In this document: piece by piece, positions 12,661 to 24,389 of the stretch
Layout of the letters: each line of letters opens with the position of its first letter
Position numbering within the stretch: position 1 is the first letter of the stretch
Source of the DNA: Sympetrum striolatum
Taxonomy: Eukaryota; Arthropoda; Insecta; Odonata; Libellulidae
Assembly (NCBI GenBank): GCA_947579665.1
Contig: OX388345.1
Coordinates: 60,317,454-60,381,453 of the forward strand
Length of the DNA stretch: 64,000 nucleotides
Direction of reading: 5' to 3'
The notes under the pieces: model-generated
Databases searched by the model: none
What the model saw: the letters and a program-made list of their open reading frames with translations, nothing else
What the model was told of the DNA's origin: nothing
Made by a program: the position numbers and the translations under genes

Positions 12661-12873
12661 CTATGTCTGTGTTCCACAGAAATAAAAACATAAAAGAACC
12701 GGTTTCAACGTATTAGCATCATCATCTGGTGTAAGAAGCACAGAGGATATGTTGAGTTGCTCAAAGTGTAGGGGTGGGGAAAAGGAAGGGAATTCTCACA
12801 CCAGATGATGACGCTAATGCGTTGAAACCGGTCGTGTGTTTTATGCTTTTATTGTTGTGGAATATAGGCATAG
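12661..12873. mobile_element. Inverted pair of Penelope-like termini with hammerhead-like cores
   Basis: Left arm 12661-12732 and right arm 12797-12873 are inverted copies separated by about 64 bp. Each reads outward as CAGATGATGA..., a short hairpin, GTTGAAACCGGT, then a tail with TTTTATT, TGTGGAA and CATAG. The shared tail motif also occurs at 42.5 and 45.9 kb. Penelope-like elements are known to carry hammerhead motifs in their terminal repeats and to have partial inverted copies, which fits. The element's reverse transcriptase is not present nearby, so this is only a terminal fragment. Confidence 0.7.
12797..12838 (+). ncRNA. Hammerhead-ribozyme-like motif
   Basis: Order of parts: CACAC (12797-12801), CAGATGA (802-808), a hairpin with ACGC and GCGT arms (811-822), GAAA (824-827), palindromic CCGG (828-831), TC (832-833), then GTGTG (834-838). 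The two flanks CACAC and GTGTG are perfect complements exactly where stem I of a type I hammerhead would lie. Deviations from the consensus are A instead of U at core position 4 and one extra base between the first box and stem II. It is therefore probably a decayed or unusual variant; activity is unproven. Confidence 0.5.
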
Positions 12874-13092
12874 TAAATTTTATTTTAGTTTTTATTATGG
12901 AATTCCACGAAGTGAGCGTCGCGATAATTAAATTTATTGGTGTCCTGCCGCTCTTTTAAACGTTGCTGCGAATCTGGAATCCACGAACCAGTAAATCATG
13001 TAAAAATAGCTGTATAAACACGTCCCAAAAATTAATCGAAAAGTCACCTTAATTAATTTTAATTGTGCAAAGTTGTACAAAAAGCGAAAAAT

Positions 13093-13168
13093 AAGGACAC
13101 GACTGGGACTCAAACCCAGATGTCCGACTTTCCGGGCAGGTGTTGCAACTTTGGGCTAAGGCGCACGA
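13093..13168 (-). repeat. tRNA-like SINE fragment
   Basis: On the minus strand an A-box-like TAGCCCAAAGTTG is followed by a B box GGGTTTGAGTCCC (reverse of 13105-13117) at normal tRNA spacing, ending in CCCAGTCGTGTCC. The acceptor pairing is not clean and there is no clear target-site duplication, so it is a SINE remnant or tRNA pseudogene rather than a working tRNA gene. Confidence 0.5.
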
Positions 13169-13185
13169 TTCCTCGTGTTTAGTGA

Positions 13186-13740
13186 AATTTCTATTCCATC
13201 ACATTCAAATTTCAATATACTTTTGGTGACATTCCTCTTTAAAATTTTACGACAGTCATTATTTCTCTTCACGTACTCTACTCTCGTCTTCGAATTATTT
13301 GTTCCAGCTTAATTTATTGATACTATTATTATAATGATAAAGTTGTAATTACAATCTAGATATCGTATGGTTGCTTTCACATTGGCTGTCAGGAAGCATC
13401 CCAAATTAAAACTTTAATTTAAATCCTTATTTTTCGTTAATTTCCTCTATTTCTCTGGATGAAGTTTTGTTAAATCAGAGTGAAAACGATACACACTCAC
13501 AGATTAAATATATCCTTGTTAACTGCTTAACATAATTCTTGGTATACTAAAAATAAAGACTCTATGACATTCAATGTGATAATTTAGAATGCTTAGGTAC
13601 TATTTCATCTAAGAGAAAATTCAGTTATTTAATTCCGTCATTAGTAAACTCCTTGCAAATTTTTCTTTTGAGTAAATTCAGGTAACATAAAAATGGAAGT
13701 ATTACATTTATCTTTTTATGAATTACATCTGGAGAGAGTT
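13186..13740. other. AT-rich sequence, no feature seen
   Basis: Nothing beyond chance short frames. Confidence 0.4.
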
Positions 13741-14345
13741 GGTACTTGTGAGTCTCGCTCACTCATTTGTTTTCATCCACTGCACTCAGCAGTGACCTGT
13801 TTCTTGCCGAATACGCGACAAAAAGCGCCGTTTTGGTGTTCTCATCGGATTTCTCGTCGTTCGGAGTAAAGGGAGACACACCGGAAGATCCCAGCTCGCT
13901 TTTCTTTTCCGATTTCTTTTCGATAAGTCCGCGGGAATCGCATTTATTTCGTCTGTTTCTCTGGTACACTTTTTAGGCCATCTCTCGCTCCCCGATGCTT
14001 CCCCTCCCCCTCTTTTTTAGCCCATTTTTGTGTTAAGCCCTTGTCGAGACGAGGGTTTTTGAGGGAAGTTTGTCGGGGGATTTTTTCGCAAATTTAGCGG
14101 AATCATCGTGCGGCGCGGAGGGGTGGATAAGATGGCTAAAAAGGGATTGGATTGGCGGGAAATCCGGTTGGCCTCATTCGGGCCCCAAAAAACGCGTGGG
14201 TGGATGTTTGCGTGTAGAAAAAGGGAAGTTATTCGATGCCCGACGAGGAGAGAGAGAGGGGAAAGAGGTTAGCTTTGGGGAAAAAGTTGAAATATATTTT
14301 CTTTGGTCGCGTGTGGGAGTTTTCCGCACTTTTTAATGAGATCTA
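13741..14345. other. GC/CpG-richer island
   Basis: Open frames lie opposite each other on both strands at 13763-13976, and two further plus frames follow at 14070-14336 and 14236-14454. This is the pattern of stop-poor GC-rich DNA, not of one gene. It could be a regulatory island. Confidence 0.3.
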
Positions 14346-16543
14346 TGCGAGTAGCTCTGGTGGATATCCTCATGTGGTTATCACATGTGACGTGATTTGG
14401 GGGATAAGTAACTATTATCACCGTATTTATTTTATTTATTTGTTCCACGTATAAACTCATACACATAAGTAAAAATTACAAAAATCAAAATCGAGGGACA
14501 TATCAACTCATTCTCTTGAATTAGATATATTCTATTACTTTACCTAAAATAACGTAATTCCGTCAACTCGATATATGATATGATGAAAATTACATACATG
14601 GTAAAAACGTGGTTACTAATCTAAACTCTTAGTGTAACCAATTTATATATTTCTTTCAATCGTACTTCCTTATCACTCAACAAAAATTTTTCATAAATCC
14701 TATTATATAATTGGAAAAATCGACAGTGAAACCCTATCTCTCATTTATTGGTCCTTGTACAACCTTCAACTCATACTTTCAATTCCTAGCTTTTTAAATG
14801 CAGGAAAATATACCTCATAATTTCCCCTCTTCTAACACATCTTTAATATATTCTTACTTTTACGTGTGACTCGCACTAAATCCTCTCATCATATGTAGGA
14901 AGTATCTCTTTATACAGACGTAGGAAAGCTCTGCTTTCAGTTTCAAAACAAGGTATAGATAATAGCATCACAAGTGCTTATATCAAGGCATGGAAATATT
15001 TCCTTTATGAAAACGAATGATCACGCTTTAATGAACAGCATTGGGAGCATTTCAGACGTGTCCTTTTCATTCCCTCTCATTCTTCCTCTCTTTCTTTCTT
15101 TCGTCCTTCTCGGCAGAAAGCCAATGACGAAGGCACTGCCCTTTCCATACGAAAAGGCCTAACTTTATTCACTTCCTTTTTAAGCTAGAAACCTTTCCAT
15201 CCTCTTCTACACACATTCCCTTTCATCTTACTACACAAGCCGATCATTGAAGCCCCTTTTCACATCCTCTCTCTTTGAGAAAGACCGCATGATACCGACT
15301 GAAAAGATACCGTGGCCGAAAACTATCCCTCTGTCAATTCCCCGTTTCATTTTCTCTTATTACGGCGTATCTCGTTCCATATTCCCTTAAACTGAACAAA
15401 ACAGATTTTCATCCCTTTCAAATCCAATTCGTTGCCAACATTTCTTCCCCAAGGGTTTCTGTTTTATCTCATGCGCTTTTGCTTTTCCTTTTCGGTTTTC
15501 GTTCGTCATTTGCGCTCTTCTCCTCCCATCTTTACTGTTTATTTTATAAGGTACTGCTTGCTCACCTGATATCCACATCAGCAGTGTTAACTTCATGGCT
15601 TTAATTTATAAGTCATGTTATCTTTAAATTATTTTTGCTACATCAACATTGTATACTTAAATATTTTATTAGATTTGTCGAAAATAGTTCCACCTTTAAA
15701 GAAATATTTGCTCCTTCAAATGGAAAATATAGAAAAACTATTTACTGTAATTTTTCATTTTGATTTAAACAACTGTGAAGTATGCTATTCTCCGATTGAT
15801 TTTAATGATGTCCTTGCTAAAATCAAATAAATATATTCGTTTACGTATATGAATATGATCCGATCCAGGAAATAGAAGTATTACTCAAATATATTTTTCG
15901 CTTAAATTCAAATTAAATACAAACCAGACTCCTAGAAGTTTACGAATTAAGAAAACTATTAGTATCAATCTCAATGCTTATGTTATAATCTGCCTTTATA
16001 TAAGAAAGAAAAAGTCTTCTTTTTCTTGAGGTGATTAAATAGATGCAAATATGTTTCCATATTAAATGTACATACCATATATAATGTGCATTCCATAATA
16101 TTCTATAATGGTAAAATTTACAAATATATTATCCAAATGGTAGAAGAATATATTTAGGTTATTTACATATGAAAATATGCAAATTTTGACCAAATTTTAC
16201 AGTATTCATGGCGTAAATGTTTCTTACAGTGAGTTCGTATAGCAATATGCTTGTCACTTCTTAAGATTCGAATACTATCCTGATTGTTTTTTCTGCTTTA
16301 CTGGTACACCGTGAGCTCTCTTGGATTCTTTACACAATCCGCTCCTTAAAGTTGAACGATGCGTGATCAAGAGTTCCACGGTCCTTAGAACTTAGGCAAA
16401 GATATCTAAAATTGAAGATTTAATCTCATGCACTAGACTTTTCTAAAGAAACTTTCGTAGAATGTGGGCACACCGAAGTTTGAGAAATATAACGAGAATA
16501 TACGGAGTGGTAGTGAAGACCTCTAACATCAGATTCTGGTAAT
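14346..16543. other. AT-rich DNA with a pyrimidine-rich block
   Basis: AT-rich overall, with C/T-rich plus-strand sequence at about 15060-15560. No gene, splice pair or bounded repeat could be supported. Confidence 0.4.
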
Positions 16544-16600
16544 TGGCTTGGCTCATGGGTAACACATGAAGGCATAGGTTCATACTATAGGAAAGAGCGG
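16544..16600 (+). repeat. Possible decayed tRNA-like SINE
   Basis: TTGGCTCATGGGTAACAC followed 20-odd bases later by GGTTCATACTATAGG resembles degenerate A and B boxes at about the right spacing. No duplication and no shared tail with the other SINEs here, so the call is weak. Confidence 0.25.
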
Positions 16601-17280
16601 AAAGCATTGCTTCGAGTCGTATTTTCTACTGTACGACGGTTTTTCTCTTATCTAAAGGAAAAGGCATTGCCCGGCGTACATTTAATGGCATATTCTTGAA
16701 GCAATTGTTTTTGTTGGACTATTTAAATTCGTCGCTTATATTAACAATTGAGGGTTGTTGGAGGAAGGTCCACCTTAGGCCACAACCTCGCCTCAATAAA
16801 GAGATAATTAATTCTGTATAAATTCTTTTATAACTGACAGCACATGTGAAACTTTTATAAGAAATGAGTTTACTTTTCTTATTCATTCATAATTTGAGTA
16901 TACATATCATATCTCTCACCGTCAAATATATTAGCAACACATTTATTTTCTCTAGTATATATTCTGTGTCAATTTTCATATCAGAGGAGAATTTTCTTTT
17001 CTTGTTTCATCAAATATCAATTTTTGTTCGGACCTATATTATAAACCTGTTTTGGGATTCTTGCCATGCTCATTTCTAATCATTTTGAGTGAATACAGAC
17101 GTTTCTCTAAGAATTGTTTCCAGTAAATTGAATATTACCTAGAATACCGAATTATTCCCCTTTATTTTCTGCTGCAACGAGACTAAAGCATAGTAGCACG
17201 CAATAAAAAGGCCAGCGTCTTCCTTATATGTTAATCTGTGAAGCCGTAAAAATGCATATATAAATAATTTACATTAATAA

Positions 17281-17457
17281 TTCATTCGTCGTATTTCTTT
17301 AAATAATTTCAATTATTACATCAGTAAATTCTCTTTTCTAAATCGTGCTGTTAAGGATTGGAATGAGTTGCCTGCAGGAGTCTTGGAGCCCTTCCCAAAA
17401 CATCATAGGGAGTTTGTAAAAAGATTGGGTAAAACTATTAAGGATGGGTTAGCTTGA
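17281..17457 (+). pseudogene. C-terminal end of a non-LTR retrotransposon polyprotein
   Basis: After stops at 17275-17280 one frame runs to a TGA at 17455-17457. It contains FLNRAVKDWNELPAGVLEP, the signature seen just before the stop codon of many insect Jockey/CR1-type LINE polyproteins (hydrophobic pair, NR, then DWN.LP). Only the last 50-60 residues remain, as expected of a 5'-truncated insertion, and the stop appears genuine. The clade cannot be assigned from this fragment. It is followed by an AT-rich presumed 3' UTR and then, at 17610, by the target-site duplication of a SINE. Confidence 0.8.
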
Positions 17458-17609
17458 CGTTTACTATTACATGTGCAGTGAATTAATATATATTTTTTGT
17501 AATTAAAAAATTTAGATGTGATTTATAATAATATGTGTAATATGAGTATATGTATATGTGTTACCACCGGACGATTAGTCCACTTGTAGCATTTTTTACA
17601 ATAATAATG
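17458..17609 (+). mobile_element. Presumed LINE 3' UTR
   Basis: AT-rich sequence directly downstream of the LINE stop codon, ending in a short ATAATA run next to the SINE duplication. Assigned by position only. Confidence 0.45.
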
Positions 17610-17620
17610 AAACAAAATTA

Positions 17621-17826
17621 TTAAGGAAAGGGTTAAGGTGACTTTGCACATAAGGGCGTGCAAAGTCGGACGAAACTGCACTTGCCCTTGCGCACAAAGT
17701 CCCCAAAACGGCTTGTTAAAATGTTCTGGTCGGGTAGCCTAGATGGTTAAGGCAGCCTCCCGGTTAGAGGAAGATCGTTCGATTCCCGGCCCTGTCAGAC
17801 TTTTTTCAAGTCCGTTTTTCCTTAGT
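17621..17826 (+). mobile_element. tRNA-derived SINE (family 1), near complete
   Basis: The body contains a perfect A box TAGCCTAGATGG (17735-17746) and a B box CGTTCGATTCC (17776-17786) with one change from consensus. Downstream is a family tail CAGACTTTTTTCAAGTCCG. Upstream of the tRNA part is GGGTTAAGGTGACTTTGCAC and a partly inverted copy of it (GCACTTGCCCTTGCGCACAA). A perfect 11-bp duplication AAACAAAATTA flanks it (17610-17620 and 17827-17837). Related copies lie at 10.5 and 25.4 kb. The promoter boxes are internal, as expected for pol III transcription. Confidence 0.85.
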
Positions 17827-17837
17827 AAACAAAATTA

Positions 17838-18598
17838 ATTGTTTCAGCGTTTTGTCTGATGGCGAAGAGATCATTATGGGGAACAAAGAGCGTTTGTTCT
17901 TGTACCGATTAATTAATCGATAAGTAGTTCCAAGAGTTAATCATTGCAGGCTAGATAGGAATAAAGCTCTTTCATCTTTCTAGATAAGGACAGATGACGG
18001 AGTTGAAAGGAAGGAAGGGCGATTGCTAGGAAAGGCTTTAACAAGAGTCTCGATGAAGGCCGCACGTGTCCTCTGATGTTGTTAATCTTTGCTAGGGATA
18101 TGAATAGAACCTAAAAATAATACGGTATCAGAAGAGAAAAGTAAGAGTTAATCAGAAGCCAGATTACATAATCTTTCAACAGTTTAATGCATGAACTGTA
18201 AGGACTGGAGGAAAAATTATTATGTTGCTGAAATTTCCAACGTAATTGTGATCAGGTAGACCTATTAGTAGACAAACCGTCTCCCCCGTGAACAGGAATA
18301 TTTACAGGAGTATTTAATCGTATATGCATCATGATATCCACTTATCCTATCTTTCGTAATTATATCGCAGTTTTTCTCGGTTGAGTACTTTTATGCGTAC
18401 AATTAGAGAATACATACATTACTGATAGGTCTTTAAGGTCTTGTATTCGAAAACGCCTTATTTTATCAGTTAATGTTCTTGAAACAAAATGCTTTTGCTT
18501 GGATAACCAATGGTCAATATAATATTAACTTTGTAATTTATGATTCCATTAACGCAAAAATTCTATACATACATTCTTTTATATCTAAGATAAATAAT
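17838..18598. other. AT-rich sequence, no feature seen
   Basis: No gene or repeat boundary recognised, apart from a mildly GC-richer, coding-like stretch near 17990-18070 that I could not identify. Confidence 0.35.
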
Positions 18599-18990
18599 AA
18601 TAATAAATCGTCTTTATTTGGGCGAGAGTGAGACTTAAAAGTCTCTTCTTCCATTTAACCCATTGTCATTAATTATGAAATAAGAAGTAGAAACTATTAA
18701 AAGAATTGTGAATGTAAAAGACCTAAGAGATTCTTAGGGGAAAAATCCAGTGCAGGAAAACACCCACAAGGAAGGGGGGTGTGAAAAACCTGCGCAAACC
18801 TACCGATAGTAATAGCTAAAAGATAAGAAAAGAGAAAAACATTCAAATATAAATACACTACCAATAAATACTTACATACGATACATAAATAAGAATCAGT
18901 TCATATTTAAAAAAGAGATAGCAATATACAAAATAACACAAAAAACAAAATAGAAAAACAAGGAAAACGTACATGGATTTTCATCCATAA
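18599..18990 (-). mobile_element. Antisense LINE 3' end (ATT-tail family)
   Basis: Read on the minus strand it ends AGAGACTTTTAAGTCTC, CTCTCGCCC, AATAAAGACG and a short ATT run (18599-18660). The same ending occurs at 30.1 and 32.9 kb on the plus strand. Further in, an AAAACACCCACAAGGAAGGGG-like block at 18758-18780 matches one at 39.6 kb, so the two antisense copies share the 3' UTR. The family is a non-LTR retrotransposon by its tail; no coding part remains here. Confidence 0.65.
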
Positions 18991-19157
18991 AGTACATTAT
19001 GAGGAAAAATTAAAGATTATTATAAAAAACAGTATCAAAATAATGCATACATTATGTACTAGTCAAAATTGTATATATATAGACATTTAGGTAACTCTAA
19101 GTAAGAAGAAAAGAGAAATAAAAGAAACAGATGAGAATTATTAGGTATAAAGACAGA

Positions 19158-19260
19158 ATTGCCTTTGGTGAAAGCGGTCCCGGGTTCGAATCCCGGTGGG
19201 AGCCAATGTGCGAAATGACCAAAGATGTCGAAGCAATTTTAACAATACTACTACTACTAC
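19158..19260 (+). mobile_element. tRNA-derived SINE (family 2), 5'-truncated
   Basis: Keeps the T-arm with a perfect B box GGTTCGAATCC (19183-19193), then GGGAGCC and the family tail AATGTGCGAAATGACC, and ends in a CTA run. The same tail follows the tRNA part at 62.4 kb and, more diverged, at 55.9 kb. An 8-bp duplication AAGACAGA (19150-19157 and 19261-19268) flanks it, so the truncation happened at or before insertion. Confidence 0.75.
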
Positions 19261-19268
19261 AAGACAGA

Positions 19269-19639
19269 GAATAATTACGTACAAAGTCAAAGAAAGCATC
19301 TTATGCGTTGAGAGGAAGATAGGTTTAACACTTACGCGAAAAATGAGGTATGGATAGGAAAGTGTGCATAGGGGACTATTGTAAGTGATCATGACTAACA
19401 CGTTTAAACAAGAAAAAGCGAGATCGGTAAGTACTTATTACTCAAGAGTCTAGAGTGATACTATATTATGTGACTGGAATGATTAAAGTAGGTTTTCAAG
19501 GAGTTTTCAGTTTTTTTAGTATAATTTCCTCTCAAGTTTTCTCTAGCTTACCCACAGAGTCACCCAATACAATCTGATGTTAAAAGTCTATGCGAGTAAC
19601 GGATACTCAATGCGAGTTCGTAATAATTTAAGGAGGACT
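19269..19639. other. Unassigned sequence
   Basis: Nothing recognised. Confidence 0.4.
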
Positions 19640-19900
19640 TCCGTGATTCCCAGGAGTGCACCAAACCCTATGGGATCCCTTCTCTCATCTTCACTCTATC
19701 GGGAGCCCCTCACTTTGTTCCCTTCCTCATATGAATCCCACGCTCATCTCTATTCAGCCTCCCCTTCATTCGGCCCGTGTGTGCCGATACTCATATCGAC
19801 ATGAATACTTTATTATTCGTGCGAATGGCGTGGAAAGGAAAACCTTGGATGTCGCAGCAGCGATGGAGGAGAATATAATGAGGTGTCCAAAAATACTGTC
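19640..19900. other. GC-richer island
   Basis: Short GC/CpG-richer block with overlapping open frames on both strands; no protein recognised. Confidence 0.25.
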
Positions 19901-19949
19901 ACGCCCCGTTGAGTTCCTGAGTTTTCAGGGGAAATATCTTCTCTGAATA

Positions 19950-21035
19950 TATATAAGACCGCATATGATGCACTGATGGAATACAATATTCGGATGGGAT
20001 TTCTCATGAATTGCTCGTTTAGTGTATTTATAGAGGCGCATTATCATGAGCTCTTCCCCTTATCCATGAGATGGAAAATAATGGCTGCTTATAAACAAAA
20101 GAGACTACTCATACTCACATTTACATGCGCTTGAAAGCTGGGTAAAAAGTAGAATTTTGTTACTTTAGTTCATACTGCTTAAATATATTCCGTATGTAAG
20201 GTGGGAGTACAGGACTTATTGATATATTAATCTTTTTGCATTCCATTCCAGACGTCATTATAAAACTATTGAGGTAAGATGAAACAACATTCAAGGTTAA
20301 AACATTAACAGGTTTTCGTGTTTAAAGTAAAAATAATTTGAATCGTGAAAATTTTCGTTCAGCGTTCTCAAAAATTGAGACTAAGGTAATAAAATCTCTG
20401 TAATAAAGAGAGTCACAAACTATGTAAAAAAAATTAATAGTTGGTGTTATTTTATTGAAAATAATTCAAGAACTCATGCGTCTGGTTGAGTTCAAATAAA
20501 ATATTTATTTAATATCTATATAATTAATTCTTTATATACATTAATTATTTAGTTTTGCAGCTCTTGTTTACTATCCGCCCCATGTCGTTATTCCACATTT
20601 TTCTCTCTCTCTATATATATATGATTTTGCTATTTCTTGCACTTTCTAACATACTTATTTCAAATTGATAAAGGAAGAATAAAAACCTTATATTTTATAC
20701 CACAGGATTAATCAACCACAATCCTGTGGTACCGTGTATATTTTTTTATTCTTACTTCGTCATGAAGAGCTACTACAAAGTAGAGGCCAAAACAGTGGAT
20801 TTTTTTTATTTCAGTTTGTTTTCTATATTCATTACTTATGATTTAGTTCCTCATTTAGTTTTTCACAAAACCCCAATATCGCTTCACTGCAACGAGTAAT
20901 ATATACATTGAGTTTTACTTTATTTATCTGCAATTTGGCAATCAGTCTCAAGAAAACAAAAAAAATGAAACTTCAATTATACTGGAAATGACTGTGGCAT
21001 AATCTTTCGATTATTTTTATAATATACCTCAAGAT
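19950..21035. other. AT-rich DNA with microsatellite-like runs
   Basis: AT-rich. A CT run followed by a TA run lies near 20603-20622. The only clear structure is the hairpin at 20699-20730. Confidence 0.4.
20699..20730. repeat. Perfect 11-bp hairpin
   Basis: ACCACAGGATT (20699-20709) and AATCCTGTGGT (20720-20730) are exact complements around a 10-base loop. Too short for a microRNA precursor. It may be a remnant of a fold-back element or a protein-binding palindrome. Confidence 0.6.
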
Positions 21036-21039
21036 ATCG

Positions 21040-21120
21040 TTGCATCACCTGGGACTAGAACTTTCGATGACAGGGCAATGTAGGTGCAATGAGATAGGAA
21101 AGCGAAGGTACTACCATATT
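21040..21120 (-). repeat. Possible degenerate tRNA-like SINE
   Basis: On the minus strand GAAAGTTCTAGTCCCAGGTG resembles a T-arm with a poor B box. The A box is not recognisable. Confidence 0.25.
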
Positions 21121-21179
21121 AAACTGCGATAAATAGTAAAGAGCTTCGCAGACGCACATCTGCAGCCAACGCGGCCTTC

Positions 21180-21715
21180 AAAACAGGGAGATGTGCTCAA
21201 GAATCCTGAGCTCCTTGTGAGAGGCCATGTAACCTATTTTCACTTGCAAACACAAGCACACCGCGCTAGCTTTTTTTCCCCTTTCGTCGCCCGTGTCAAC
21301 CTCCTGCGAAATCTGATTTACTTGATCACACCTCGTGTGTTTCGCATGTGCGCGGCTCAGCCGTGTGTTTCCCTGACGTCTGAGCCGTGATTCCTACGGA
21401 AGATGGACTTCCTCGCAGGATATCGAAAAAAGGACTGCTTTTTATTCCACGCCCCCTCGCATTCCCCTTTCTTATCGGACACCGCCGCCCCCAACCGTAA
21501 ATGGAAGAGGGAACTTCGCACACTTTTCTCACTGTCTTACGCCCCCGAGCTCACAATATCTATTTCCCCTCTTCTATCTCTTTTCTTCTTTCCTGTCCCC
21601 TTTATCGACTTCTTCCGTGCCTCTGTTTAAGACGGCTCCGTTTCTTTCCGGTCCGCCGTGGACGTTTTTAGACCGTTGTCTTTAAAGGAAAAGATATGCT
21701 TCTGCGTGGGCCGCC
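21180..21715. other. GC/CpG-richer island
   Basis: CpG-rich block with opposed short frames (21326-21532 minus, 21403-21630 plus). No protein domain seen. Confidence 0.3.
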
Positions 21716-22015
21716 TCTGAGGCTGGCAAGAGCAGGTTTGTATGCAAGTGGGAAATTATCAAAATATGTACATTAAATTTTACTGATTAGTTGGACCACA
21801 TGACCGCATTCAATGCTTCAATACGCAGACCTACGTAGATTATGAAACTATTGTAATAAGTTGGCTTCATATTAGACTGACAAGAGGAGGTTTGGATGCA
21901 AGTATGAAAGTTCCAAAGTGTATTGAATTGTACTGATTTGTAGGATCGGATTAAGAGCTCGCATTCACCACTTCAATGCGCACACCTACTCAGGTTCCGA
22001 AACGGTTACATTGTG
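21716..22015 (+). repeat. Old two-copy tandem duplication, period about 154 bp
   Basis: The block starting GGCAAGAGCAGGTTTGTATG (near 21725) recurs as GACAAGAGGAGGTTTGGATG (near 21877). Later landmarks also recur: CGCATTCAATGCTTCAATACG / CGCATTCACCACTTCAATGCG, and TATGAAACTATT / TCCGAAACGGTT. Both copies carry many substitutions. Confidence 0.7.
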
Positions 22016-24056
22016 CTAGGGGTAACATAGAATTAATTATCAAAGTAATTATAACTTGGATGTGCAGGTAGTTTTGAGTTTTGAGTTTTGCTTGCACTTG
22101 AATAATTTTACTCAAAAATCCATCCTAGCAAGGAATAACGGGTAAGGCTTTTTCGTAATTTGTCCAATTGAGATCTTGTAAATATCAACTTTTAGACAAA
22201 GCTGTAGTTAGCTTCAATGTTAATAAGTACAAAAGCTCTATGTAAAAAAGTTGATGATACTTGAGATACTGTGATTTTAACAATAAAAGTATTTCTTCTA
22301 CAAATAGTTTATTGAAAACGGCCGGTTTTGGCGAGTGATAGCCATTTTCGGACTTTTAATTAACTGCTTGTACAAAAAGCATAAAATTATTCTTGAAACG
22401 GATTCTACAACACGAAAGCCACATCGATTGAATTTATTTCTGTTTTATTCAATCTCAGAGCTCCTAATTAAAATCACTTGTTTAGTATATATTTGTAAAT
22501 ATAACCTTTATTATGCTTTGGTTTTGATTGATCATACCTCGATCATGTTCCTACTTTTATGAATATGTAAATAAAATATCCGTATAGAATATATCCATTT
22601 GCACTTTTTAAATGCAGGCCTTCGCCAGTAGTTGAATTCTTTAACCAAAGGAGGATGAGTTACCCATTTGGATGTCAAAAGTTGAAAAGTAAAATAGACA
22701 TTCTAAACCATTACTAGTTGGTAGCATGGATACCCCTTTGTTGGGTATGGATCTACAAATATCTTTTACATTCAACTCATTCCTTGCCTGCATATTTGCT
22801 TCGAGCGACCTCTTTCGCTTCAGTTCTTCACCCAACATTCTGCTTTTTCCAACTTAAACTTTGTCCTTTGATCCTCTTCACCTCTAGCATCTTTCCTCTT
22901 AGTTTTCCTCTCTTTCTCGACGAATGTCTGATAGAAATTTGCACACCTTTTCGAATGAACTAGGAGATTTAACTGAGAGATTGTAATTCTTCACATTCTC
23001 ATATGGGCTTCATATCACTGTTACAACCCAAGGTACTCGCGGAAATTTTTGCTCTACAGTTTTGAGGTGAAAATGCTCCCTCTTCCCTCATCGCAAAGCT
23101 GTCGACGAGATCTATTCGGTATTCTGAGAAAGACATCAAGGCAGAGAAAATCGATGGAAGGGAATGCGTTTGGGAAACCTTGCGTGATTTCTTTGTCACT
23201 TTCAGGCTCAGGACTCTTATAATAGAAGTTGAATGAACTTTATTTCAAAGGGTTTTGGGGAAATCGATTTCCAAGGGGCATTAATGACAGTTACTATCAG
23301 CGTAAAAATTAATGATAGTAAAATATAACCCTAAAATACATTTGCCTCTGCTCCTACGGATTCTAAGAGTATTTTTCAGTGTTCTTTGAGTGTTTTTTAT
23401 GACTCGTGTATATATATACATAAAAAGCATAGAAATATGAATCAGAAGAAGGTAATTTCATGAATTTTAAAAGTCTGTTGTACTTAGAATGATATCAATT
23501 ACTCGAAAATAATATTGTGTTAATAGGTCGTATAAAAGTTAATTTAGGAAAGATTAATCCATCCTAATGCGTAAATCTAATTAATTAAATAATCATTCAG
23601 ACTTTGATGATATTTGTCAAATAATGACAAGTTCAGTGTTTTAGCGTAGTACTGGCTGACTTTTTTAAGGTAATTGAGAAAATTAGTTTAATTCATTCAG
23701 ACGAAAGAATAGCAACATCAAATGCGCACACACGATATCTTGTGTGATTAAAGATAACTTTGCATTTGATGGAAACATTCATGATAAAAATCCGTTTACG
23801 AAGTTCAAATAATCCCTCTAATGTAGATGGAAGGATAGTAATCCTTCCATGTACTCTTTCTTTTTAGTTTCTATCACCACGAAATTGCTTAAATTGTTCA
23901 TGGCTTGGTTTCATCTTTTTCTTCATTCTGCGTCAAACTTAAGTTGGATTTTATGTAGAATGGAAACGACATTATTGTTTTATCATTGCCATTATAAAAT
24001 AGCTTAGGACTAAACTAAAACTGTAACGCACTTGACCTCGTACATTTTATTCTCTT
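22016..24056. other. AT-rich sequence, no feature supported
   Basis: AT-rich DNA with a small imperfect palindrome near 23291-23318 (TTACTATCA / TGATAGTAA). No gene, tRNA or bounded mobile element recognised. Confidence 0.4.
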
Positions 24057-24084
24057 AACATTTTCTAGTAATCCCTTATAATGA

Positions 24085-24150
24085 AGTTTTATTTCGCCCA
24101 ATAAAGACTTTTGTATTGTATTTTATTGTACCGCATTGTATTATAAAGTT
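24085..24150 (+). mobile_element. Possible LINE 3' tail
   Basis: TTTCGCCCAATAAAGACTTT followed by repeated TTGTATT-like units resembles the CTCGCCC-AATAAAGACG ending of the ATT-tail LINE family here, but with a different tail unit. Too short for a firm call. Confidence 0.4.
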
Positions 24151-24389
24151 TGATGTTATAATACAAATAACCATTTTAATAACGGTTTAATAGTAACAAG
24201 CAACACTGAATATATAATTCTTTTTCCGAGAAAGAAAATGCAATATCAGCTATCGTGATCGTAGGAGATGAACTTTGACATCCAGAGTATTTTCTAACCG
24301 ATAATTTCAAAAATAAAGGAAATAGTTTAAATTTTCCAATTCCACAGCTCATCCCTTCACCAAGTTTCCAACTTTTACACTTCCATTTC

